Assembly (NCBI GenBank): GCA_947374535.1
Contig: CANCCJ010000026.1
Span: 1 to 29,186, forward strand
Reading direction: 5' to 3'
DNA length: 29,186 nucleotides
Source of the DNA: Comamonadaceae bacterium
GTDB taxonomy: Bacteria > Pseudomonadota > Gammaproteobacteria > Burkholderiales > Burkholderiaceae
Shown here: one piece after another, positions 7,430 to 14,551 of the stretch
Position numbering within the stretch: the stretch's first letter is position 1
Layout: each line of letters starts with the position of its first letter
The notes under the pieces: generated by a model
What the model saw: only the letters and a program-made list of their open reading frames with translations
What the model was told of the DNA's origin: nothing
Databases searched by the model: none
Made by a program: the position numbers and the translations under genes

Positions 7430-7798
7430 ATGTTTCATTTGTCAATTGAATACAACTCTTCGAACAGGCCGACAAGCAATCGGCTGGAGCATCCATTGCT
7501 AGAGGTTTTAGAAAGTGTCTACGAATCAGGCTCTATCGGCAAGGCTGCCAAACAACTGGGTCGCTCTTATCGTCATGTTTGGGGCGAACTGAAGCACTGG
7601 GAATCAACACTGAATACAAACCTAATTGTTTGGGGAAGAAACGGCAAGGGGGCCGAGCTGACACCGCAAGCCATTGAATTCCTAGACGCTGTTTCTAAAA
7701 TCCAAGTGGATTTAGCGCCCCAATTTGCGCATATCAAGAATTGCCTCCAGCAATGCGTTACCGTTTTGCAAGCGACCAGCGCACCGCACCACACTTAA
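7430..7798 (+). CDS. Stand-alone ModE-like winged helix-turn-helix regulator (122 aa)
   Basis: Predicted DNA-binding protein. Residues 20-88 form a LysR/ModE-type winged helix. SGSIGKAAKQLGRSYRHVWG (33-52) is the helix-turn-helix, continuing through LKHWESTLNTNLIVW and ending with ELTPQAIEFL. This pattern is close to ModE-like regulators that normally carry a C-terminal molybdate-binding or periplasmic-binding-protein-like domain. Here the protein ends about 34 residues after the winged helix, in a short helical tail, so no ligand domain is present. It could be a genuine single-domain regulator or a truncated relic. No molybdate genes are nearby. It lies 7 bases after the exported protein gene and ahead of the response regulator, and may control the block. 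Confidence 0.75.
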   Translation: MFHLSIEYNSSNRPTSNRLEHPLLEVLESVYESGSIGKAAKQLGRSYRHVWGELKHWESTLNTNLIVWGRNGKGAELTPQAIEFLDAVSKIQVDLAPQFAHIKNCLQQCVTVLQATSAPHHT

Positions 7799-7850
7799 TA
7801 TGAATGCACTATTTTTGGTTACTTTCTAATGCAATCTGCGGCTTCATGAC

Positions 7851-7900
7851 GCATCTGTAACTAAAGTTTAATTGATGCAATAGCGACGCGTCAGTACGAT
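7851..7900 (+). promoter_or_regulatory. Candidate promoter P3 with shared upstream box (copy 3 of 3)
   Basis: GCATCTGTAACTAAAG (7851-7866) resembles the P1/P2 box with a one-base insertion. It is followed by TTGATG (7872-7877), a 17-base spacer and TACGAT (7895-7900). The -10 is identical to that of P1. The predicted transcription start, about 7907, lies only about three bases before the response regulator ATG at 7910, so the message may be nearly leaderless. No ribosome site is visible. Confidence 0.55.
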
Positions 7901-7909
7901 CACTGACAC

Positions 7910-8536
7910 ATGAATGCCATCATTAAAAAATCCCTCCTCATCATTGATGACCACCCTGTTTATCGTGATGCGTTGGGTGAAAAATTGACGCTTGAATTTA
8001 TAGATGATGGGGTCGAAGTTGCCGTGGCAAGCAGCGCCAACGAAGGCCTAGAACTTATTGAAAACACAGACAAACACTGGATCGTTTTGCTGGACATTTT
8101 GATGCCCGGACTTAGTGGTTTAGCCGGCATCAAAGTTTTTAAAGACTTACACAATGTTCAACAAGTTGTAGCGATTTCTGGACTTGACGAGCACGCTTGG
8201 GAGCCCAAAACAGCTTCTGCAGGAGCTTCGATGTTTTTGTCGAAAAATAACACTGCCGAATTTATTATTCGCAAGTTAAAGCCGCTGCTAGCCCTTCAAA
8301 CTGACTACGTCGCGAAAACTGAAAATGTAGAACCTAAAGAGTTTCGACTCACGCAACGGCAGAGAGAAGTTCTTGATTTAATTTCGCAAGGTCACCCGAA
8401 TAAATTGATTGCCGACTTCTTAGACATCAGCGAACAAACCGTCAAAATTCACATCAATCAAATATTCAAAGAGCTACGAGTTTTTAACAGGACTCAAGCT
8501 GTGCTTAAAGCACAAAAGCATCAACTGCTGTCGTGA
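7910..8536 (+). CDS. NarL/FixJ-family response regulator
   Basis: Two-domain transcription regulator of 208 residues. The receiver domain (about 7-125) has the acidic pair Asp13-Asp14 in LLIIDDHPVYRDAL, the phospho-acceptor Asp62 in VLLDILMPG, and the switch Lys112 in FLSKN. The LuxR-type helix-turn-helix (about 146-205) begins LTQRQREVLDLISQG and includes NKLIADFLDISEQTVKIHI. The gene overlaps the following kinase gene by four bases (GTGA), so the two are translationally coupled and almost certainly cognate partners. The GTGA overlap and absence of a ribosome site for the start at 7910 are notable. Its targets probably include the three similar promoters in this block, which is inference. 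Confidence 0.93.
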   Translation: MNAIIKKSLLIIDDHPVYRDALGEKLTLEFIDDGVEVAVASSANEGLELIENTDKHWIVLLDILMPGLSGLAGIKVFKDLHNVQQVVAISGLDEHAWEPKTASAGASMFLSKNNTAEFIIRKLKPLLALQTDYVAKTENVEPKEFRLTQRQREVLDLISQGHPNKLIADFLDISEQTVKIHINQIFKELRVFNRTQAVLKAQKHQLLS

Positions 8537-10299
8537 GAATTGAATTGATGGCGAACGAGATCAACAACGTCTATCTGCTACGAGAGAAATCAGCGCATAT
8601 CACCAAGGCTGCGCGCTCAGCCACAGTCGCCAATTTATTGGCGCCTATGCTTTGCATTCCGATGTTCAAGGATGAAGTCCAACCCTTGAATTTAGCCATC
8701 TGGCTAGGCTATATGTTCATTGCCGTGTTCATTCGTACGTGGATGATTTTTCAGTTAGCGCATGAAGCTGAAAAAATTCTCGACCCCGAACGTCATTTAA
8801 AAGTCATGACCTATGCCGTTGGTATGGTTGGTTTTGGCTGGGGCTTAGGTTGGGTTTTGATGGCGCCAGATTTGTTGATGGTGAATCGGATGATTTATGT
8901 GTACATGACAACGGCTGCGATGATTTCGAGCATGTTTGCATACAGCGTGAACACGGCAACATTTTTTGCGTTCACGTTGCCAATCATGATTCCTTCATTG
9001 AGTACGGTTCTATGGTCCGTCAATATTTTTCCATGGCCATTTACTGTCGGTCTGGCATCGCTTTACATCGTCGTGCTTAGCATTGCGAAAAACTTCGCCA
9101 AGACTTTTGAAGATTCTGTGCGACTTAGATTTCGCAACGAACATTTGTATCAAGAGTTAGCGGCGGAACGCGATCAATCCGTTGCTGCGAATGTGGCCAA
9201 ATCGAAGTTCATTGCGGTTGCAAGCCATGATTTGCGACAACCCATGCATGCCGTTAACGTCTATTTAGAACTGGTTAACTTGGACAACTTGCCAACGGTT
9301 GAAAAAAAATCGCTGTCAAAAATTAAAAGCAGCATCACCACCCTGAACGCGATGTTTGACTCGCTCCTGAACATCAGCAAACTAGATGCCGATGCCATGC
9401 AAGTCAATCATCGTGTCTTTCGTTTGGATGACCTCGCAACTACGATTCGCGATCTCACAGAGGCCAAAGCAACAAGCAAAGGCTTGATCTTTAATGTGAC
9501 TCATGCCGACTTTTTAGTGCGCGGGGACAAACTACTGCTTCAACAAATCATCACCAATCTCGCCTCAAATGCTATTCAATACACAGAACATGGACAAGTG
9601 GACGTGCGCTTCGAATCTGAGCACGATTGCTTGACCATTGAAGTGAGCGATACAGGGTGCGGGATAGCAGAATCAGAACAACAGCACATCTTCAATCAGT
9701 TCTACCGAGCAGACAAAACGCGAGCATTGCATGATGGACTAGGGTTAGGGCTGTCTATCGTTCAACGTTTATGCAATCTCATAGGTGCCGACGTTCGTGT
9801 GGTATCAACACCGGAGAGAGGTACAAAGTTCATCATCACGACGTCTTTCCCAATCTCAGCGAATGCAGAAAAAATTTATCCTTTACAGCAAGTGGTGCAA
9901 AAACCGTATGGTTCACATCGAACCCTTCAGGGCAAATACATTGCGGTGATTGAAGACAACCCCATCATTGTTGAGGCATATAGGCAAACACTAGCCAACA
10001 AAGGCGCATACGTTGAAGTGCTATCAGAGTACCCGGACGAACTGGCGCTGCAGCTTGCAACCATCGACCGGATTGACTGCATCTTGAGTGATTACCGACT
10101 GAGTCAAACCACAGGTGATGTGCTGATACAAAAGCTCAGAGATAACTACAACGAAGAAATACCCGCCATCATCGTCACAGCAGATACGTCACCGTCTCAC
10201 ATCAATTTATTTGCTCAGTTAAATGTACAAGTGCTGCACAAGCCAATTAGTTTTCATGATGTCGCTGCAACCATTGAAAAAATCACAGCACCTAAATAA
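8533..10299 (+). CDS. Membrane hybrid histidine kinase with C-terminal receiver
   Basis: Inner membrane sensor kinase of 588 residues. The N-terminal part (about 30-187) is hydrophobic with several membrane segments, about six by eye, and no large periplasmic domain. That suggests it senses a membrane or small ligand. The phospho-acceptor region FIAVASHDLRQP places His232 in the DLRQP type of HisKA domain. The ATPase domain has TNLASNA (341-347), DTGCG (373-377) and GLGLGLS (402-408). A receiver domain (about 468-585) has Glu474-Asp475, phospho-acceptor Asp520 in ILSDYRL, and Lys570. The start GTG at 8533 overlaps the response regulator stop; an ATG five codons later is an alternative. A strong terminator follows. 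Confidence 0.92.
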   Translation: MRIELMANEINNVYLLREKSAHITKAARSATVANLLAPMLCIPMFKDEVQPLNLAIWLGYMFIAVFIRTWMIFQLAHEAEKILDPERHLKVMTYAVGMVGFGWGLGWVLMAPDLLMVNRMIYVYMTTAAMISSMFAYSVNTATFFAFTLPIMIPSLSTVLWSVNIFPWPFTVGLASLYIVVLSIAKNFAKTFEDSVRLRFRNEHLYQELAAERDQSVAANVAKSKFIAVASHDLRQPMHAVNVYLELVNLDNLPTVEKKSLSKIKSSITTLNAMFDSLLNISKLDADAMQVNHRVFRLDDLATTIRDLTEAKATSKGLIFNVTHADFLVRGDKLLLQQIITNLASNAIQYTEHGQVDVRFESEHDCLTIEVSDTGCGIAESEQQHIFNQFYRADKTRALHDGLGLGLSIVQRLCNLIGADVRVVSTPERGTKFIITTSFPISANAEKIYPLQQVVQKPYGSHRTLQGKYIAVIEDNPIIVEAYRQTLANKGAYVEVLSEYPDELALQLATIDRIDCILSDYRLSQTTGDVLIQKLRDNYNEEIPAIIVTADTSPSHINLFAQLNVQVLHKPISFHDVAATIEKITAPK

Positions 10300-10301
10300 C
10301 A

Positions 10302-10339
10302 AAGAGGCCCGCTCATTTTTAGGCGGGCCTCTTATTTTT
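10302..10339. terminator. Strong, probably bidirectional terminator
   Basis: A perfect 11-base-pair stem, AAGAGGCCCGC (10302-10312) with GCGGGCCTCTT (10323-10333), has a 10-base loop and a T-rich run after it. On the other strand the hairpin is followed by TTTGTTATTT, so it may also stop transcripts of the leftward YceI operon, whose stop codon is at 10351. Confidence 0.9.
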
Positions 10340-10350
10340 AAGTTCAGTGA

Positions 10351-10926
10351 TTACTGAGCCATGGCTTCGATGGCGATGTCGATGCGCACGTCGTCACCCA
10401 CGTAAGGAGCGAATTTACCTGCGTTAAATTCGCTGCGCTTGATCACGGTGAAGGCATTGGCCCCCAAGGCTGGCTTTTTCATCATGGGATGAGGCATAGC
10501 TTGGAAGCTGGTCACGGTCAACGTCACCGGCTTGGTCACGCCCTTGATGGTGAGCTGACCTTCGATGGTGTGTGGCTTGTCACCTTCAAACACCACTTGG
10601 GTGGATTTAAACGTGGCTTGTGGGAACTTGGCAGTGTCCAAGAAGTCTTCACCTTGGATGTGTTCGTTGAAATCCACAAAACCTGTACTAACCGACTTGG
10701 TGTCGATCACGATGTCCACTGAGCCTTTTTTGGCTTGGGCATCAAACACCACTTTGCCTGTGGTTTTGCTAAAGCTGCTCAACTGTGTAGAGTAGCCAAA
10801 GTGTGAGTACGAAAAACGTGGGAAGGTGTGTGTGCCATCCACGTCATAAGTTACGGGGGCAGCCATGGCCGATGCCACGGCGCCCGTGAGTGCCAAAGCG
10901 ACGGCGATGCGTTTGATTGATTTCAT
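10351..10926 (-). CDS. YceI family periplasmic protein (downstream copy)
   Basis: Exported lipocalin-like protein; the family binds isoprenoid chains such as polyprenyl quinones. The 191-residue protein from the ATG at 10926 starts MKSIKRIAVALALTGAVAS and has a signal peptide ending near AMA. The mature protein opens YDVDGTHTFPRFSYSH, with the DxxHTxxxFxxxH-type strand usual for YceI. Later segments are DTAKFPQATFKST and LTIKGVTKPVTLTV. AGGAG about 8 bases upstream supports this start over a longer frame that would overlap the neighbouring gene by about 150 bases. It is 22 bases downstream of a second yceI gene and is the last gene of the operon. Confidence 0.93.
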   Translation of the reverse strand: MKSIKRIAVALALTGAVASAMAAPVTYDVDGTHTFPRFSYSHFGYSTQLSSFSKTTGKVVFDAQAKKGSVDIVIDTKSVSTGFVDFNEHIQGEDFLDTAKFPQATFKSTQVVFEGDKPHTIEGQLTIKGVTKPVTLTVTSFQAMPHPMMKKPALGANAFTVIKRSEFNAGKFAPYVGDDVRIDIAIEAMAQ

Positions 10927-10948
10927 TTGAAAGCTCCTGTTTAAAAAA

Positions 10949-11518
10949 TCATTTGCCAGAGTTGGCGGTGAGTTGGAAATTAACTTGGATGTCGTTGGCG
11001 ACCACATCGAACTTGGCCCACATGCCTTCGCCAATGGCAAAGTCAGCGCGACGCATGACGAAGCCACCACTGAACACAGCTGCGTTACCTTGTGCAACCA
11101 GCTTCAGCGGAAATTTGATGTCTTGGCTCTTGCCTTTGATGGTGAGCACGCCTGTTACATCAAACTGGTTGGCGCCCGTGGCTTTGATTTGTTTGGCCAC
11201 AAAGGTAGCTTTGGGGAATGCTTTGACGTTGAACCAGGTTTTACCGATCACTTCATCGTCTGCATCAGACGAACCGGCGTCGATGCTGGCGAGGTCAATT
11301 TCGATTTCGGCTTTGGCAGCGGCGGGTTTGGCCGGGTCGAAGCTGAGCTGGGCTGCAAACTTCTTGAAGCGGCCATCCATGGCCACGCCCATTTGTTTGT
11401 ATTGAAATGTGACTTTGCTTTTCTCGGGCTGAATGACTTTGTAGTCGACGGCGACAGCGTTCGTCGCTAGCCCCAAAGCAAGTATGGCGCCCATGACAAG
11501 AGTGGAGAGGTGTTTCAT
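10949..11518 (-). CDS. YceI family periplasmic protein (upstream copy)
   Basis: Second YceI domain protein, 189 residues. The signal peptide (about 1-23) ends NAVA, and the mature part starts VDYKVIQPEKSKVTFQYKQMG. AFPKATFVAKQIKA and LTIKGKSQDIKFPLKL are the typical internal strands. It is clearly diverged from the following copy, so it is not a recent duplication. Its ATG overlaps the stop of the cytochrome b561 gene (ATGA), and AAGGA lies just upstream. Pairing of cytochrome b561 with YceI also occurs in Escherichia coli (yceJ-yceI) and points to a shared role in quinone-linked electron transfer in the cell envelope. Confidence 0.93.
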   Translation of the reverse strand: MKHLSTLVMGAILALGLATNAVAVDYKVIQPEKSKVTFQYKQMGVAMDGRFKKFAAQLSFDPAKPAAAKAEIEIDLASIDAGSSDADDEVIGKTWFNVKAFPKATFVAKQIKATGANQFDVTGVLTIKGKSQDIKFPLKLVAQGNAAVFSGGFVMRRADFAIGEGMWAKFDVVANDIQVNFQLTANSGK

Positions 11519-12069
11519 GTGTTGTCCTTCAAGGTAATGCTGCGCGTGGGCAGCATGCGTTTCAAAATATCGTCTTTGTCAATCCAGTGATGCTTCAGGG
11601 CTGCGGCCACATGGCCTGCCAGCAAGAAAAGCAGCACCCAGTTAAGCACCTCATGGACCTCTTTGAGTAAGTGACCCAGCTCTTTGTTCTTCTCTAACAA
11701 ATCGGGCAAAGGCAGCACGCCAAACCAAACGGTGGGCACGCCTTTGGCAGAACTCATTAACCAGCCCGAGACGGGAATAACGATCATCAAACCGTACAAA
11801 GCTCCATGGCCCAAATGCGCCATAACTTTGACCAGTGGCGACATCGTGCTGGGGTAAGCAGGCGGAGTGTTGAGCACACGCCATAACAAACGCAGCCACA
11901 CGAGCACAAACACGCTCACACCGGCCCATTTGTGCCACGCGTAGTACTGCAGTTTTTCAGGCGACAAAGGCATGTCGGTCATCACAAAGCCCAACGCGAT
12001 GAGTCCTGCAAAAACAAGCGCCATGCCCCAATGGAATAGTTTGGAAATGGCGGTGTAAGTCGTACTCAT
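11515..12069 (-). CDS. Cytochrome b561
   Basis: Inner membrane di-heme b-type cytochrome of 184 residues with about four membrane helices. Family members pass electrons between quinol and other acceptors, and the Escherichia coli homologue oxidises superoxide. Candidate heme ligands are His13 in KLFHWG, His46 in AWHKWAG, His139 in EVHEVLNW and His153 in LAGHVAAALKH. The spacing fits the bacterial b561 family. The gene is 8 bases after the dioxygenase stop and overlaps the next yceI gene by four bases, so all four genes appear to be one operon. Confidence 0.93.
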   Translation of the reverse strand: MSTTYTAISKLFHWGMALVFAGLIALGFVMTDMPLSPEKLQYYAWHKWAGVSVFVLVWLRLLWRVLNTPPAYPSTMSPLVKVMAHLGHGALYGLMIVIPVSGWLMSSAKGVPTVWFGVLPLPDLLEKNKELGHLLKEVHEVLNWVLLFLLAGHVAAALKHHWIDKDDILKRMLPTRSITLKDNT

Positions 12070-12077
12070 ATAGATCC

Positions 12078-12869
12078 TTAATGCACGAAGGCATAGCCAT
12101 CCATGGCTATTACGTAGTCACTCACCCCGCGGTAAAAAGCTTGAGGGGTGGCACCAGCACCTGCGGCGCCCAGTGCCACATACAGCGGTAGCAAGTGGTC
12201 TTCACTTGGGTGGGCTTGCCGACCATCGGCGGCATGTTGGCGATAGTTGAGCAAAGCACTCACGTCATTCGCCATCAATTGCGTGTTCACCCAATCGGCA
12301 AAGTGCTGCACGTAGGCTGGCGTTTGGCCCTTGGTCGACGCCGCCACATGCCAGTCGCGCAGGTTGTGTGTGATGTTGCCGGAGGCAATCACCCAAATGT
12401 TTTTCTCTGCTAACACCGACAGGGCTTGGCCTACGCGAAACGCGTGCTCCGGGCCTGCATGTGTTTGCATGGACAAGGGAACGATAGGTACATCGGCATC
12501 GGGGAACATTTGACGCAAGGGTTGCCACGCACCGTGGTCTAAGCCGTGTTGGCTACTGTCGTCTACTGCCATGCCTGCGCTGCGCAACGCAGTGGCCACC
12601 TCTTTGGCCACTTCTGGACAACCTGTGGCTGGGTATTGAATTTTGTACAGCGCTTCAGGAAATCCAGCAAAGTCGTGGATGGTTTCCAACTGCGTGGCCA
12701 CGCTGACGGTGGGGATGCGGGTGTCCCAATGCGGGCTCACCACCACGATGGCACGCGGAGTGGACAGCTTTTGCACCATGTCAGACATGGCTGCGCCCAC
12801 AGCACCTGGATTCAGGGCAAAGGTGGGTGCGCCATGCGGCACAAAGAGGACATTGCGAAAGGTCTGCAT
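12078..12869 (-). CDS. DODA-type extradiol ring-opening dioxygenase family protein (YgiD-like)
   Basis: Class III (LigB-like) extradiol dioxygenase fold, 263 residues from the ATG at 12869. Candidate metal ligands are His12 in FVPHGAP, His47 in VVSPHWD and His225 in PSEDHLLPL, with His168 in GNITHNL near the active site. All are in the places known for YgiD/DOPA dioxygenases. DHGAWQPL (111-118) is another family hallmark. A longer frame adds 23 residues that do not resemble the family. The physiological substrate is unknown. Its position ahead of cytochrome b561 and YceI genes, divergent from a LysR gene, suggests a response to catechols or quinones, which is inference. Confidence 0.9.
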   Translation of the reverse strand: MQTFRNVLFVPHGAPTFALNPGAVGAAMSDMVQKLSTPRAIVVVSPHWDTRIPTVSVATQLETIHDFAGFPEALYKIQYPATGCPEVAKEVATALRSAGMAVDDSSQHGLDHGAWQPLRQMFPDADVPIVPLSMQTHAGPEHAFRVGQALSVLAEKNIWVIASGNITHNLRDWHVAASTKGQTPAYVQHFADWVNTQLMANDVSALLNYRQHAADGRQAHPSEDHLLPLYVALGAAGAGATPQAFYRGVSDYVIAMDGYAFVH

Positions 12870-12942
12870 ACGAGTTCTCGGGTTTGGAACACGTAATGTA
12901 GAAATGATTGGCGAATAGAAAAAGAGCCTAATCTTCAATTAT

Positions 12943-12963
12943 TTGTTGCAAAATTAGCAACAA
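12943..12963. promoter_or_regulatory. Inverted repeat, likely LysR-type operator
   Basis: TTGTTGC (12943-12949) and GCAACAA (12957-12963) form a perfect 7-base inverted repeat around 7 bases. It contains a T-N11-A pattern (12947 to 12959) as in LysR binding sites. The right arm ends on the first base of the LysR start codon at 12963. It lies in the 93-base divergent region and probably serves both autoregulation and control of the dioxygenase operon. Confidence 0.65.
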
Positions 12964-13871
12964 TGGACAAACTCAACGCCATGCAACTTTTTGTGCGGAT
13001 CGCCGAAACCGGCAGCTTCACCGCCGTCGCCGACCAACTGGATGTGGCACGCTCGGTCGTGACCCGTCAAATATCAGCGCTCGAAAAACAACTGGGCATC
13101 AAGCTGATGACGCGCAGCACGCGCAGCCTCACACTCACCACAGCAGGCTCGGCTTACCTAGAAAAATGCCGCGTCATCTTGAACATGGTGGATGCAGCCG
13201 AGTCGAGCTTGCTGGAAGAAAAAACCGAGCCCCGAGGTCGCATTCGCTTGGGTCTGCCTTTGAGTTTTGGTTTGCAGCGCCTCATGCCTGCCCTACTGGA
13301 ATTTGCGCAAGCCCATGCACACATTGAACTAGTGATGGATTTTTCAGACCGCCGCAGCAAGCTGATTGAAGAAGGCATTGATCTATCCATCCGCATCACC
13401 AGCCGTCTAGAGCCTGGTGACATCGTGCGCAAGCTGGGTGAGTCGCGCCTGCTCACCGTGGCCTCGCCCAAGTACCTGGCAGAGCACAGCCACCCCAAAC
13501 ATCCACGCGACTTGGCGCATCATGCGTGTTTGGTGTATTCGCAAGACTTTCAATCCACCACTTGGCGTTATCGCGCCAAAGAGGGCGATGCCAATGTGAC
13601 GGTTCGCCCACGTTTGGCGGCTAACAACGGCGAAGCACTGCTGCAAGCCGCCACACAAGGGCTGGGCATCACACGCCCACCCGACTTCATGGCGCAGCCC
13701 TATTTAGAAAGTGGCAGTGTCGTCGCCGTGCTGCCTAAGTTTGAGCCCGAGCCGCTGGGCATTTATGCCGTGCTGCCCAGCAACCGCTATATTCCACACC
13801 GCGTGTCGGTGTTGATTGATTTTTTAGCGCACGCCTTGCGTGAGACTGAATCTCGCGTGCGAAGCAAGTGA
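12963..13871 (+). CDS. LysR family transcriptional regulator
   Basis: 302 residues. The N-terminal winged helix (1-60) contains AETGSFTAVADQLDVARSVV and TRQISALEKQLGIKLMTRST, the standard LysR helix-turn-helix. The effector-binding domain starts near RGRIRLGLPLSFG (about 91) and resembles that of the AaeR/DsdC-like branch common in Burkholderiales. The gene is divergent from the dioxygenase/cytochrome b561/YceI operon and is separated from it by 93 bases that include a perfect inverted repeat touching its ATG. It is therefore the likely regulator of that operon. No ribosome site fits between the repeat and the ATG. Confidence 0.94.
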   Translation: MDKLNAMQLFVRIAETGSFTAVADQLDVARSVVTRQISALEKQLGIKLMTRSTRSLTLTTAGSAYLEKCRVILNMVDAAESSLLEEKTEPRGRIRLGLPLSFGLQRLMPALLEFAQAHAHIELVMDFSDRRSKLIEEGIDLSIRITSRLEPGDIVRKLGESRLLTVASPKYLAEHSHPKHPRDLAHHACLVYSQDFQSTTWRYRAKEGDANVTVRPRLAANNGEALLQAATQGLGITRPPDFMAQPYLESGSVVAVLPKFEPEPLGIYAVLPSNRYIPHRVSVLIDFLAHALRETESRVRSK

Positions 13872-13908
13872 GCTGCGATCGCTTTGTTTACATGCTCTAA
13901 TTTGCAAC

Positions 13909-14547
13909 ATGCTGAAGTACGAAACCGTCCCCGTTACCCCCTTCCAACAAAACTGTTCCATCGTTTGGTGCGATGAAACCATGAAAGCCGCCATCATCGA
14001 CCCCGGTGGTGATTTGCCTTTGCTGGAAGACGCTTGCCAACAACTGGGCGTGACACTAGAGCAAATCTGGCTCACCCACGCCCACATTGATCACGCAGGC
14101 GGCACCGCAGACTTGGCCGAAAAGCTGAGCCTGCCCATCATTGGCCCGCACGAAGGTGATCAGTTTTGGATTGATGGCTTGCCGCAAGCCGCGGCCAACT
14201 ATCGCTTTCCCCCTTCGCGTCCGTTCACACCCACCCGCTGGCTTCACGATGGCGACACCGTCACGCTTGGCCAACACACCTTGCAAGTGCGCCATTGCCC
14301 GGGGCACACGCCGGGCCATGTGGTGTTTTATTCGCCCGAGATCAAACGTGCGTTTGTCGGCGATGTGCTGTTTGCAGGCAGCATTGGCCGCACCGATTTT
14401 CCGCAGGGCAACCACGAAGATTTGATCAACAGCATCACACAGCGCCTTTGGCCCATGGGTGACGACACCGTGTTCATTCCGGGCCACGGGCCCGAGAGTA
14501 CGTTTGGACGTGAGCGCGTGAGCAACCCTTATGTGGGTGGCACCTGA
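13909..14547 (+). CDS. Metallo-beta-lactamase-fold hydrolase (YcbL/glyoxalase II-like)
   Basis: Cytoplasmic metal-dependent hydrolase of 212 residues. Metal ligands are visible in THAHIDH (56-62: His57, His59, Asp61, His62), His133 in CPGHTPGH, Asp152 in VGDVLFAGSIGR and His193 in PGHGPES. The GDVLFAGSIGRTDFP stretch is typical of small glyoxalase II-like proteins of the YcbL group. It lacks the C-terminal helical domain of true GloB, so the substrate may differ from S-lactoylglutathione. The start at 13909 is 37 bases after the LysR gene. The protein runs tail to tail with the M48 peptidase gene, 4 bases away. Confidence 0.92.
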   Translation: MLKYETVPVTPFQQNCSIVWCDETMKAAIIDPGGDLPLLEDACQQLGVTLEQIWLTHAHIDHAGGTADLAEKLSLPIIGPHEGDQFWIDGLPQAAANYRFPPSRPFTPTRWLHDGDTVTLGQHTLQVRHCPGHTPGHVVFYSPEIKRAFVGDVLFAGSIGRTDFPQGNHEDLINSITQRLWPMGDDTVFIPGHGPESTFGRERVSNPYVGGT

Positions 14548-14551
14548 CCCC

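Larger units (their letters stand above)
6523..10301. other. AT-rich accessory block between two terminators (candidate acquired signalling module)
   Basis: By eye, base composition drops sharply between the panD terminator and the terminator after the hybrid kinase. As a single-line example, bases 8221-8280 hold 20 G+C of 60, while bases 25021-25080 hold 43 of 60. The block holds two tandem small membrane proteins, a small exported protein, a lone ModE-like winged helix, a response regulator and a hybrid histidine kinase, all on the plus strand, with three look-alike promoters. The flanking genes are housekeeping or metabolic. No integrase, transposase, tRNA or flanking direct repeat is visible, so transfer is inferred from composition only. 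Confidence 0.6.

Noticed and set aside
6523..10340. The AT-rich block as a prophage, integrative element or defence island
   Set aside because: No integrase, transposase, nuclease, toxin-antitoxin or phage structural gene is seen, and no tRNA or flanking direct repeat marks attachment sites.
10927..11097. 57-codon extension of the downstream yceI frame
   Set aside because: It would overlap the upstream yceI gene out of frame; the ATG at 10926 has a good ribosome site and begins a signal peptide.
10949..11470. Long opposite-strand frames over the yceI genes (about 160 codons)
   Set aside because: They are antisense shadows of clear YceI coding sequence, with no recognisable domains or start signals.
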